Positions 1 to 11,850 of a stretch of DNA of 64,000 nucleotides are shown piece after piece. The stretch is from Loxodes magnus (taxonomy: Eukaryota > Ciliophora > Karyorelictea > Loxodida > Loxodidae). Every line of letters starts with the position of its first letter. The stretch's first letter is position 1. The position numbers and the translations under genes are program-made. The notes below the pieces were generated by a model. That model did not search any database. It saw nothing but the letters and a program-made list of their open reading frames with translations, and was not told where the DNA came from. The stretch lies in the NCBI GenBank assembly GCA_946699065.1, contig CAMPDV010007792.1, forward strand, positions 17,778 to 81,777, written 5' to 3'.

Positions 1-1260
1 ATCTAGGATCCAATAATTTTTTAGCCTATGAAAACATTACTTTCGGATTTTCATTAAGAAGAAATTTCTTTTTTGCTTTATTTCTTAAAAATTTTCAAAG
101 ATGGTATCTGTAATTTTTTTCAATGCTTATTCGCTATATTTTAAAGATAAATGACTTTTTAATTAGCTCTTCCAAAATAAGCATGAGCTTCTTTATAAGC
201 TGCATTGGCTCTTTTAGCATCAATATACTTTCTTGTTAGTTCTTAAGGAAGTTTGTTATATTAAGGATCAGGAATAAATGATCCAAGTTCTTAATCTGCA
301 TTCTATTCAATATTAATTCTTATGAATTCGTATTAATCCTCTAAATTGTCCTAATCTGTTTAAAAAAACTCAAAGTAAGATTACAAAAAAGAATTTTGAT
401 ACTTTTATCTGTCAATTGGATCCTATAGTCTACTAATTTTGAATTTTCTTTAATATATTATTTCATCGTATAAATTTGTATTGAATATAAAATCTACCGT
501 CATCGGAATATGATCAGATACAAAGCAACTATTATGAACCTAAAAATTAAAAAATTAGTTGATGTTTAAATGATTATTTATTACAATATAGTCATTGTAA
601 TACATTTACCCTGTACCTTTGTGTATGATCGTGTTGCTGCTCGCATCATTAACTATCTCAAGATCGTTCTATTACAAGAATTCTTTAAATCTTAAAGAGT
701 TATCATAATCATTTTAAGGATTACTTCCAAAATTTAAGAGTAGAGCATTGAAATCTCCAACCAGTATTTATGGATTATTTGTAAATTAAGCAAGCAAAGT
801 GTTGATATAATCATAAGCTTAGTCTTTGATATCGGTACTTTTATTATTATCTGGCATATAGCATGATGTTATCAACATATTATCAATCTTAATTGTGATA
901 AATCGTTCGGATTATTCTAAATTAATACTAGATATTTCAGTACAATTATACATACTCCTCCACCTTTATCTGAATTTCTAAAATAAGTTCTGTATCCCTT
1001 TAATATAATGGGACAAAATTCTTACTTTTGCCACGTTTCGTTTATTGAGAATATGTCTAAATTGTTTTCTATAATAAATTCTTCAATCATTAATTTTTTA
1101 CCCATAATACCATTAATATTGACGTGGCCAATCTTAATTTTGTTTATCTATTATTCTCTTGAGAAGTCCTTTGATCCTGCAGGAAGTCCATTTTCATATA
1201 CACAAATGTTCTTAATTCCTTACTTATCATTTTCTATATGTAAGTATGTTTTCTTATGTT
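1..1260 (-). pseudogene. LINE (non-LTR retrotransposon) ORF2, endonuclease part, truncated by window
   Basis: This is the AP-type endonuclease (EN) domain of a LINE, which nicks target DNA for target-primed reverse transcription. Read on the minus strand with TAA/TAG as Gln, it shows KIGHVNING, then FSINETW (about 1040-1020), GGGVC, SCYMPDNN, the catalytic GDFNAL (741-758) and SDHIPM (501-518). A long helical linker follows and runs off the window start, so the RT domain lies outside. One frameshift sits near position 935, between GGGVC and the segment containing SERFITIKID. Upstream of EN a short motif, ICVYENGLPAG, is shared with the second LINE at 54.8 kb. The copy is probably dead. The EN assignment is firm from the motifs; the exact start is not. 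Confidence 0.85.
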
Positions 1261-1800
1261 CTGAATGTTAGTGAAAGTATTAAACCAATATAAATATTAC
1301 TATTTTTGTATATTTTTATAGTAGTTTTTTATCAATATTAATATTTGCTTTCTTAATACCATCCACTGAGCCTTAACTTAAATTTGAGTTAATCGTAACA
1401 TATCTATCTTGGACATTACTCATTTAATATTCTGTACGCCTTCAAGAACCTTGCTTAATAAATTCTTAGAGTTAAGGAGCGTTTAAATTAAAGACTCTTA
1501 TTAGAAAATCACACTCTTACTAATTTTTCTGTTTATTTGTTCTTTTTGTAGGAGGAACTTATATATTATCCATTTCATGTTTTCTTTTGAATGGAATACT
1601 AATATTAGAGTTAATTTTAATTAAATTGTTATTGTAAGTTTAGTAAGTTTAAACCGTCTAACTTTGTTAATCATTTAGTCAAGATTTAGTTTGGAACTTG
1701 AACAAATCATTTTTTAGTTTTTAGTTTTATTTTTATAGAATTTTCTCTCTCTCATCAGATTTAAATGCTATATACGAAACCCAAATTTAATTAGTTATAA
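1261..1800 (-). pseudogene. N-terminal segment of the same LINE
   Basis: Minus-strand reading gives a Lys/Leu-rich helical segment containing SKENMK followed by a VLEGVQNIK-like stretch. The second LINE has the matching SKENMK and VREGGTNIK at about 54.44 and 54.57 kb, so this is a conserved part of the element upstream of EN. Frames shift between this part and EN. I do not recognise a domain; it could be the end of an ORF1 or an N-terminal extension of ORF2. Confidence 0.45.
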
Positions 1801-3553
1801 AACTACTAGAGTTTCATTAAATTCTAATCAAATAAATCTGATTAACAAGATTTTTCACTCTACTGGATTTTAGTTGTGATAGTGTAAGCATCTGATTAAG
1901 AAACGCCAAATTAAATTTGTTTGTCTTAGCTTAAAACTTCTGTTTAAGTAGATGTGCTATTTAAGCAAGCCTGAATAAATGTTTAAGTTTGTACATTTGT
2001 TGTAGCTTTTTTATAAGATTATAGCTATTATAAATAAAAATGTTTTTCATTTAAAATTTCTTTTTGCTTCAATATTATTAACTTTTGAATATCCAAATCT
2101 TTTTATTATAATTTTTCTTAAAATTGCATACATTGTTCAGATTATTGTTAATATTGCTTATCAATTTCATTACGCAGAATAAAATTTTGTTCTTATAATA
2201 TTAAGTTTTAACTTTGAGTATATTGAATTTATGTTTACAATTCTTCATTTTAAAATTTAAGTCTTAACAAATAAAATTCAGTAATATCCCTTTATTAAGA
2301 GATTCCTTGTAGTTGTTATTAAGTGTGCTTTAAAATATTTGTTTCATCTTAAGTGAGGATTAAATTTTCGTGCAATGTCGATTATTCTGAATTTTTAACT
2401 CTTTTAACTAAAATCAATTTTGCTTTTAATTGACTAATGCTTCAATTTAATTATTTACTTATGTTTATCAATTTTCAAATATTTCTTATTAAATCTATGA
2501 TTCTTTATTCATAACATCAGTCTAGGTCGTTTAATCATTAATATTTATGGAGAAATTTGTTTATAGAAATGTTTCTACAAAGCTTGCTTTATCCTGTACA
2601 ATATTCTACTACTTGGACTGAATCTTTAGCAATTATTTTTGTAAATAAAACTTTTACATTTAGTTTTTATTTTTTGTATTCTATATTTGTTTATAAGACT
2701 TATTTAAGCAAACTTTTGTATTGATCTAAGATTACTTCATAATGACTTACTGAACTTTATATATTTTGTTCATGCTGTTAAATAGTACAATTTAATTTTT
2801 CTTTTAGAGAATTATTATTGACTATCAGATTTTATATTTAAAATTTAAGTTCTTTTATCTAATTTGAAAATGAGCTTTCGAGAAATTAATGTTCTATTAA
2901 TTAGTTTTATATTTATTCTTTTAAATAAATGATTTAAGATTTCAGCTCTGAATTTTTCATCTTAAGATCATCTTAACTTTCTTTCTTTGTTTTCTCAGGA
3001 TTTAATAATCTATCTAGTATGGAATTATCTTAAATATTCAATGTTTCTGAAATTTATAATTCAGAAGAGATTATATTTAAATCAGTTTGAGTGTTTTATG
3101 ATCTGTATTTATTTTCGTTTGGATTTTTGTTTTGATTTTTTAAAGTATCTTTTATATCTTAACCAATTTCTAGCATATCCTCATTTTCAAAAGATATTTT
3201 AGATACTTATTTTTCAGATGTGGCGGTAATTTAATTTTTCTTCCTATATGCTTGTTTCTCAATTTTTAAAATGCGCTACAACTGTCGTCCTCACTCTAGA
3301 GAACGGCGAAGTTATTTAAGTGGAACTTGAAGAAATTAGTTTACTAGTTACTAACTACATTTTTTTAATAGAGATCTTATCAAATTCTAAATATCCTAAA
3401 CTTCTTTTAAATGTAGCGACTCCAACTCTTTTGGTTGGAGATTTCGTTGCACCTGCCTATGCCTTTCCAATTAGATTGCAGCTTCTTTAATAAAAAAGAA
3501 GAATCGCTAAGAGATTATATTAGCGAATTTTTATTTTATTCCTTTTTTTTTTG
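1801..3553. other. AT-rich stretch without recognised gene
   Basis: T-rich on the plus strand. No domain recognised on either strand. It may hold the 5' end of the minus-strand LINE. The only clear structure is the small GC-richer patch at 3270-3500, listed separately. Confidence 0.4.
3270..3500. other. GC-richer patch with hairpin
   Basis: Local GC is well above the surrounding sequence. It holds a perfect 7-bp hairpin, CTCCAAC/GTTGGAG with a 7-nt loop (3420-3440). No protein domain seen. It could be a LINE 5' region or a small RNA; undecided. Confidence 0.25.
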
Positions 3554-3931
3554 TTAAACAAATATTTATTAAATGAATTTGATTTAACCTATAACTACTT
3601 TTTATCTAATTATATTTTTGCAAACAAATCTTTTAATTTCCTTTTATTTTTTATTTCATTAATTTCTTAAATAAAAACAATTAAATTTCTATAAATGTAT
3701 TTAAGATATTTAGTTGCCTCCAAATAAATTATTCTTAGATATCTAGCTTTAGTTTAAAATTAAATAAAGGTATTAATTGCTGATTGCAACTTTATCTTTG
3801 ATTTAATGCTTTTTAACTATTTTTAATAGTTTATTTATCATATATAGATAATTCTATGCTTTAGATAGTATGATTAATATTTCTATTAATCTTTTATATA
3901 TAAACTTTAATAGATATATTATTTATATAAA

Positions 3932-4791
3932 ATGGCTTCTAAGAAATAACAGAACTTTGAACAAAACATTTAAACAGGAAAATTCTATAAAAAATAAAAA
4001 AACGAAATAATTACAATGAGTGAAAGTGAGAAATATGATTGATATGACGAACGTTAACCACTTGGAAATCCAGAACTAAAAAAACTTCCGACACAAACTC
4101 AAATAGAAATATTATCTAAGTCATTAAAAGAGTTTATGTTTAAAAATAGATATCTCACTGATAAATTAGAAAAATTAGAAAAACTAATAACGTCTTTACT
4201 TGAGAAACAATATTAATAATCATAAGAAATAGAAAACAAACTGGAACAAAGAATTCTTTAAATTTAATAATAAATTCAGGTTACGACATTTTAGATTTAA
4301 CAGAATTAATCATATCCTATGGAAATAGAAAATGAAGCCTCAAATTAAAATAAACAGTAAACGTTTATTTAAAATAAGTAGTAAATTTAAATTAAATAAG
4401 TGTTACAGGAATAATAGTTTAAAAGAAGAATAAAATGCTACGTGTGCAATAAATAACACCAATGAAAACACTGCTACTAACTAAGCGAAATTTAAAGAAA
4501 GAATAAATAAGATATTTTTATAAAACTATTTAGGATATATCCAACATAAAGCGGAAACATTTATAGAAAAAAATTCTTTAATTCAAATCTTAATCCTTGG
4601 AGAAATAATTAGGAACACTACATGCAAGATGAAGACTATTCAGAATATTAAAGGATGGTGCGCTAATGAAGTGCTACACCGCCTAACTAAGCCTAGTAGA
4701 AATTCAAGACAAACTAATGGAGACAAGCTGATAGAATAGGTCAGATGGCTGACTACTAAGGCTTTAACAAAGCTTTTTAACTTTTAACTTT
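3932..4791 (+). CDS. Gag-like ORF1 protein with CCHC zinc knuckle
   Basis: Probable nucleic-acid-binding ORF1 (gag-like) protein of a retroelement. The ATG lies in a good ciliate context (TTATATAAAATGG), 6 nt inside the insertion boundary. The product is Gln/Lys-rich. A leucine/lysine helix (KLEKLEKLI, around residue 80) may form a coiled coil, and a zinc knuckle of form CX2CX3HX4C lies at 4436-4474, reading CYVCNKQHQWKHC with TGA as Trp (4463-4465). Two more TGA codons (4037-4039 and in RQWSATPP) also fit Trp. No frameshift is visible. The 3' end is uncertain: if TAA is always Gln, the frame runs on to TGA at 5267-5269; I give the end at the insertion boundary. An EN-RT partner is not adjacent. 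Confidence 0.65.
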
Positions 4792-4993
4792 TTTTTAAAC
4801 TATTTTGAAACTAAATACTATTCAAAAACGATTAACTATTATTTTAATCTTATATCCTTTTAGAATTTAGTATTTTAATTTATTTTTCATTAAATTAGCT
4901 ATGCTATTAAACTATTTATTTTCTTTAGTTCTCTAAGTTTAATAAGTTTTGATATTTATCAATAAAAGATAATTATAATTTTAAAATATCAAA

Positions 4994-5269
4994 ATGATTA
5001 ATTAGTTGATATAGAAAGCTGTATTACTGCTAACTAAATTCCTTCAAGATTAAAATACATAATATTTATTGATAAAATCTAAAATAATATTTAAAGCTAT
5101 TTTCTAAAATTAAAAAGAACTAGAATTTTATAATTAAGTAAAACATAAATTAGAAGAAATAGTTTAATCAGCAAAAAGTAAAAAGTAATTTATTATAAAT
5201 GTGGGTAAAGCTTAATCGTAAAATTAAATTAACTCTTTTAAAGAAGATTATTATGATAGCAGTTTATGA
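4994..5269 (+). CDS. Small hypothetical ORF shared by both repeat copies (A)
   Basis: A 91-residue frame starting MINQLIQKAV and ending EDYYDSSL before TGA. The same frame, same length and same TGA stop occur at 15555-15830. Several differences between copies are non-synonymous (Asn/Asp, Lys/Gln, Glu/Gly, Ser/Leu), so there is no clear sign of purifying selection. Function unknown; it may be chance conservation of repeat DNA. Confidence 0.25.
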
Positions 5270-5711
5270 ATTTTATATAAACAGTTCTATAAAGAGTCTT
5301 AATATAAAAATTATTATTTTCATTAAACAAAAAATTATTAAAACTAGCTAGATAGTTAATCTTAAAGAAATGTTTTTCATTTTTAATTTAATTAAGTGAT
5401 TAGCAGCCTATTCTTAAATTTTTTATTATTTTCCAAGTCTTTCATTTGCATAGATTGACTATTTTTTTATAAATGATTGATACAACAGCTTTAAATTAAA
5501 ATAGATTTTTGAGTAGCCTAATTACCTTTAAATTTATAAACTTTAAATTCTTATTTAACATATTCTTAGTTTATTTCTAACTTTATTAAATCTCTAAAAT
5601 TTTATAAAGAGATATATCATTTTATTTAATATTAAATTATTTCTATCAAAGATATTTTTCAAGTAGCATTTTTTTTGTTCTAATGTTTTTCAATTGCAAC
5701 ATAAATAAACA

Positions 5712-7484
5712 ATGCTTTATTTTCTATATTTCTTATAGATTAATATTATTAAAGCTGGTGTTATCTAGTAAATTTGTGAAAAAATGTTATGAATAGATAG
5801 TTTCAAAATTTAGTTTTAGCATTTAAATCCTTTTTTCATTATTAATGAAAAATAACCTATTTTAAATAAAAATAGTTACGATGCTTTATTTTTTTATTTT
5901 GTTGAAGAGTTTACAGAAACTAAAACCCATAATATGTTTGAAGAAAAACAGTTAAGTTTAGATAGGATTAATAGTTAAAAGTACCAATAGTGTCTTTGTC
6001 TCTTATTAGAAACTACTTAGCTATCTTTCCTATTAATTTTCTAAAAAAACCTGGAAAAATTAATGACTTATTACTAAATACTAGAGCTAATAATTTATCC
6101 TTAATATTAATCAAAATAGAACTATAAATTTAAAGTTTAACAGGATTTTACTAAGAAAAAGGCGGTAAATATTTGGAAAAAAGTAGATAGGGATAATATG
6201 AGGCAGAGGAAGAACAAAAAATCAGTTTGTAGAAATATATGTGAAGAGAAGAAGGAGGGAAGAAGCAAGATGAGAAAAGAGGCATAGCATTAGTAAACTT
6301 AAATAAGATGAAATATCGATTCAAGTTAGAAGCTTTTTATTTTAACATTTTTATTAAAGAGAGATATTATAATACTAGCTGCTAAAAAGCCATTCTAGAA
6401 ATTATTTCCTTATTACTTAAATTTTAATCTAAATTCCAGAACTTTCTTTTAAATACTTCAAATGATTAGATTACCTTCATATTTCGCTTTTAAAACTATC
6501 AAAATTTCTGCTCTTAAGTTGAAAATACTAATGAGCAACAATTTTGTATCTCTACAATAAAAGCAGCTCGCTCGTAGTAGCCATTTAATTGAATGCAAGA
6601 TATTAACAAAGTAATCTCAAATTAATCTATTTATATAGAAGTAATTTGAAATCAAATTTTTAAAGTTAAAGCGACATTAAAAGTTCGAATAGTGTATAAA
6701 ACAAGGCATAAGTTATTTTTTATAAAAGGATTACTAAATAAACAATGACTAGACATTTATCTAAAATGTAGATTATATGATAACAGTATGTATAATATAT
6801 AAAGGGAATAAGTGCTATCATAGAAGTTTAAAATTAAATTGTTTATTTTTAAAAGTAAAAGAACGAAGTTAAACTAGCCAAAGTTATGTGAATTACCCAC
6901 AAATGGAGAATAAGAAATAATATTTATAAATAAATGATATTAATAAAAATTGTTATTATTATCTATACGAATCTAAAACTAAAACATTGTGCAAGTTAAT
7001 TGTTCTGAAAATTGAACCTCATATTTTAGAAAAGACTTATATAAAAAAGGATTTATAAACCTTTGTGAAGAATCTATCTTAACAACGAGTTGATATTTAA
7101 AATTTGTCTTTCATAGTTTATGTTTATATAGGGATTTTTTTACAATTAAAGATCTTTTTCAAACTAAAGTGCTATAGAAGATTACTAAAAATACAGGGAT
7201 TAAAAATATGTTTAACACATTTCTAAAACATTAAAAATTTATTATTAGTCGTAGATTGACTAAACAAATACTATATGACCTTCAAATATTTTAAAGTTCC
7301 TAAATTTAGTAACTTTATCCATAATTACTAAAACTACTAAGAATTTAAAGTATAGAAAGTTTAAAATATTAATTTTGAAATATTTCTTATTTATCATTTT
7401 TATTAGTTTCCCTCAAATGCTTGCTCATTGCTTCATTATAATTGTAATGTTCTCCTTTTTGATATTGTTCTGTATCTTTGTTGA
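5712..7484 (+). CDS. Candidate hypothetical protein (reassigned code)
   Basis: With TAA/TAG as Gln and TGA as Trp, a 590-residue frame opens at an ATG in good context (AAATAAACAATGC) and closes at TGA 7482-7484. The whole stretch holds roughly thirty TGA triplets over three frames, but only three fall inside this frame (near 5790, 6310 and 7257). That depletion is the main evidence for coding. The product starts MLYFLYFLQINIIK and has a charged middle (KKKAVNIWKKVDRDN) and Ile/Leu/Tyr-rich C-terminal half. I do not recognise a family. It overlaps no other feature; the neighbours are repeat copy A upstream and AT-rich DNA downstream. Confidence 0.4.
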
Positions 7485-9232
7485 AGTAATCTAAATAAAG
7501 ATATATTTCCTTGAACATTTAATGTTTGATTATGAATATAAATTAGTTAGTGATTTATCTAATAATATTTGGAATAATTAGCTATATTAAAATGATTATT
7601 AATTTGCTTGATTGCTATTAAATATTATTTAAATTTTAATCTTTTATCTATAAATTATTTAATCAAAATAATACTATCATCTTATTTAAAAATAAGGGGT
7701 TTATTAAAATAATAATAATGAGATTTAAAGTTAGATAAAGAGAGTTAGTATGATTTAAATAATAAGGAAGATAATAATTAGTAGACTATTAAACTAAAAG
7801 TATTTCTATTATTAATATATTAATATATCTATCTTAATTAAATTAAAGAAAAATTCCTATTTCACTTTAATTCAAAATACTAAGTCATTAACTGGGAGCA
7901 ATCAAAGTTTCAATACTTTAGAAATTTTAATTAAAGTCTTATCTGCATCTAAACTAACTAAGAAACTATTCGGAAAAAGAAAGTTTAAGTCATAAATCTA
8001 AAAATATTAATAGATATTAGAAAGTTAAAATCTTAAGACTTTAAGGATTTACTGAAACTATTGGAAGCTATTTTAATTTGAAAGAGAAAAATAATTAATT
8101 GAGCAGAGAAAGTATAAAGCACTAAGAATATTCGATAAAACAAAATCTAAGACGTTTAAATAAATAGAAAGTGTTATAATCATATTGCATTTTAATTAGA
8201 GATATAGAGGAATCAATATAAAAAGAAATAATTCATTAAATAATTGAAAAATTAGCAAAAATAAATAAATTAAGCTAACTTAAGACCATAAAATGAGCTA
8301 TAACATTCAATTCTATAAATAGAAAGATAAAAATAAAAATTTAAAGAAAGATATTTAATGTAAGAAAAAATATAGGAAATAGACATAGAAAAAAACAGAT
8401 AAAATTAAATCAATCTAGAAAGCAAATTTTAATCTTCTCTAGTAAAATTTTGTTAGCATGTACTGATAGAAAGTGTCTGGAGGATTTTTAGCAACTATTT
8501 GACAAAACTATTTAAGAAATCTTTATTTTAAATTAGGATTATAAAACTTACCTTTGGATCTTGAAAAAACTGAAGAAATGTAAAAAAGATAAATGCCAGA
8601 ATATAAATTTTGAATTTAACTATATTTAAGTTATTATTCTTAGCAATCTTTAAAATATAAGCTTTATAGATAATAGGTAAAAGAAGCACTAAATAATCTA
8701 TAACTACTAAATGCATTTAATTATAAGGAAATGTCTATAGCTAAAATAATAAAGTATTATAACTAAATAAAGCAAATACTGTGCATGATGCACAGTTAGA
8801 ATAATTTAATATAAGATTATAGATATAATCACTAATATAGCAAACAATACATTTATTACCTATAGTATTTAAATAGAGTCTTAATTTTGGATATAAGATT
8901 GATTAATAGAATATACAAGTTAAGCCTTAATTATTTATGTGGTTGGCTCATAAGAAAGAACTTAAATAAAAATAAGAGGTACTTATAGATTTAGAATAGC
9001 AACAGAAAAATAAAACTTAGAATATTAAAACTAGAATGGTGATTATAATTTCTATAGAGTTAAGATATTCCTTTAGTTTTAGATACTTTTTATTAAAATA
9101 TATAGTAATACAACTAAATAACTTTAATTATCTCTTAACTTTAATATTACTCTAAAAATTTGCTTTAGATGTAATCTAGCTTAATAACTTTATTAATTCT
9201 AGTTAATTTTAAATATTTGAAAATCAAATAAA
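7485..9232. other. AT-rich stretch without recognised gene
   Basis: A/T runs and purine-rich plus strand; no domain, start context or repeat that I can support. Short frames on the minus strand near 8.5-8.7 kb are hydrophobic and unconvincing. Confidence 0.4.
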
Positions 9233-10294
9233 ATGGATAATATTCAAATTACAACATAGAAACACTAATCTATATCAAAAAGGAAAGATTAGCAAATATT
9301 TAGAAAATAAAGAAGAGATGAAAGATTATCCTTTCTATTTAAAATAATTAAATTGATACAGGATTCTTATTCTATAGTCCATATGAAAGTTTTGCAATTA
9401 AAAATACTAGAAAGACCCAATCTAAGTAAAAAGAGCTAGAGGTAAAATAGAATTAGGAAATCATATAAATATGAAGAAGACCCCGTAGTTTCCTAAATAA
9501 ACTTTAGAAGCATCTGGATTATTTATTTAGCATAAAAAAGAAAATTATCCTGAATAATATTGAGTAATTAGTAGCTCTAATTGAACACCCAAAAATTAAA
9601 GTAGACTGAATTGGAACTTTTAGCATTCAAACTTAAATGAACATTAAGTTTGTGTATTCTTAGAAATTTTGATTTAAGATTCTTGAGAAATAAAATTAAG
9701 AAAAATTGTAGAAAACAACTTTAAATAACTTAATTGGGCTTGGGAGTTTATCTGATAAAAGATATCTGGAACTATATTCGAAAAAGATATAAATGGCTAC
9801 AAAATTTCACTAAAAGAAAAATTCACAGTTCCTAATATATCTTGCTGAAAAATCTAAATAAAATACTCAGTTTACTATAAGAATATTCTGGTTAGGTGGA
9901 AGCGTGCCAATTAGTGCAAAATAAAGATTGTAGAAAAATTTGCTAAATTTAAGCAAAAAAATAATAATAGACTGTTTTAGCGATTTTTAATGACTGCAAC
10001 TAAAATAAAGGGCTAAATTGGTAGGAAGTGAAAAAAATTAGCCACTAACTCCTTAAAATATTTGGAGGATTCAAGAATATTAGAAATAAATAAATATAAT
10101 AAACAAGAGTAAAAAACAAATCACATGAAATAATAAGATTTTTTAATTCTTAGTGCCTAGTTACTTATGAGAGCTCAGAGATAATTTTGAAAAAGTTCTT
10201 CAAAAAAATAAGGAGATATAGTCACTTAATTAAATAGACTTTAAAAAATATTTTGATTTAATTTAAGTCATAACTTAAATTAATCTAGGGCTGA
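9233..10294 (+). CDS. Candidate hypothetical protein (reassigned code)
   Basis: A 353-residue frame from an ATG in strong context (CAAATAAAATGGA) to TGA 10292-10294. About twenty TGA triplets occur on this strand over the interval, but only two are in frame (SWIIL and KWTLS), both acceptable as Trp; TGG codons supply further Trp (SIWII, DIWNY, KWLQN, NWQEV). The N-terminus is basic and helical (SKRKDQQIFRKQRRDERL). A Cys-containing segment (VEACQLVQNKDCRKICQ) lies near residue 230. No family recognised. Evidence is TGA depletion, start context and protein-like composition only. Confidence 0.42.
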
Positions 10295-10379
10295 AAAATA
10301 TAAAATTAAGTTTATCATTTTAATTGAATAAAGTAAAAGCTTTAAAAGATATAATAATCATGCAAAAAATTTTAAATAA

Positions 10380-10765
10380 AATCTTTAAAGTTGCTTGAGA
10401 ACATCTATTGGCTTTAAAACTTTAGGACTAATTCCTTTTGATAACATCACGAGAATATCAAATTATAATAATCAATTATTGGCTAGTTATCATGATTAAT
10501 AATCAGCTCTATCTATTCTCACTAATTTAGCTAAAAATTGAATATATATATCTGCTATTTCCTTGTCTTAAGATAGATTAATATCAGAACAGTTCTAATA
10601 TGTTTCTATGCTTATGAAGTCTTTATATCTTTCTACTTTTAAGAGCTTCTTAGCATGTATCTTATGTTTAAAAACTTTTAGTATCTAAATTGCAGCATAT
10701 TTACCAGTTTTAGTATCAATAGCAGAACATCTTAATAAATATACCACTCTACTCATTATATCTTA
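10380..10765 (-). pseudogene. Decayed protein kinase fragment
   Basis: Minus-strand reading gives a kinase N-lobe beta-3 like segment, AIDTKTGKYAAIQILK (about 10690-10735; the usual AIK is AIQ), then in another frame an alpha-C/beta-4 like LHKHRNILELF (about 10590-10620). Further on is GISPKVLKPIDVLK, which resembles a catalytic loop G-I-x-H-R-D-L-K-P-x-N-V-L in which HRD and Asn are lost (about 10395-10435). The spacing is shorter than in an intact kinase and the frames differ, so this looks like a pseudogene remnant. The identification rests on these three motifs only. Confidence 0.4.
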
Positions 10766-11850
10766 TATTTACAACCTTCTATCGAATCCGAAAGAAAAGT
10801 CTAAGGTAGTTAAATTGATAGTCTTAATACCTTAAGGTATTTCAATTTAGATGATAGAATATTGATTTCTTAGGCTAGCAATTGAAGAAGTTAGAGAAGT
10901 AATATTTTGTTTAAAGATGATATCAATTTATAAAAACAGCTCTATAATTACTTAGTAAGCAAAATATCGATAATGAATATCTATAAATAATTATCATAAA
11001 TCTACAAGCTGTAAATGTTAATAAGATAAGATTTAGTTTAATTATATATAATAGAAGCTATTAAGTTAATAAATGCTAATATATGAAAGATAACTTTCTA
11101 AGGCTTTTTAAATTAGTAGATTATTATTAAACATTCACAAGATGGATATTTATAATACTAAGATAAATTAAAGATCTCTTCATTGAAAACAGGTTTTAAT
11201 ATACTAAAATGTCTATTTTATAAATACAATATTTTTTAATTATTTAAGTGTATAATAGAGACACTAATGTAAAGCCAGTCCTAAATATGTAAAGCGTCGC
11301 TTAGATCTTTTCATTTAAAGTGATTTACTTATTTTATTATGTATTAATGACAGTTAAATGATAACGAATTATTTTATTGTAAGAATGAAATCTAATATCG
11401 AAGATATTAAAGTTAGAAAGATTACTTAGTAATATAATTCAATAATGAGACAAAGACTAATAAATTTAAATAAATATTAAAGAATCTTCACAGTTAAGTA
11501 ATAATGACATAAGATACTTTTGATACGAATTTAGTTAAAGTTAGTCACTTAAAATCCTCTGAACTTATTTTATTATAGTGTCTTTTCATGTTTAACCATT
11601 TTATTTGGAGAATATCTTTAATCGATTTTATAAAATGAATAAGAAAAATAAAGAAAGTTTACTCTTTAGGTCGTCTCTACTGTAATATTTACTCTTTTCT
11701 TTATATGAAGAAATTTCAATGCTAAATTTATTTAGCTACTTTGTAGAATACAAATAGCCATTTCTTGAAGTGCTTCTGTTTCTTTAAGAGTATTTGATTT
11801 ACTTCAGCAAGTTTCTAATCATCTCTCCACTTCCTTGTACTTTATCACTT

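Larger units (their letters stand above)
3554..5672 (+). repeat. Dispersed direct repeat, copy A (interrupted by ORF1)
   Basis: Positions 3554-3925 and 4800-5672 match 14995-15355 and 15355-16208 in the same orientation, with scattered substitutions and small indels (for example loss of a short stretch after 5441). Copy A contains an extra 874 bp (3926-4799), which is almost exactly the gag-like ORF1. The repeat itself has no recognised protein apart from a shared 91-codon frame at its 3' part. Confidence 0.85.

Noticed and set aside
1008..1271. Hydrophobic 87-residue plus-strand ORF
   Set aside because: It is the antisense shadow of the minus-strand LINE endonuclease.
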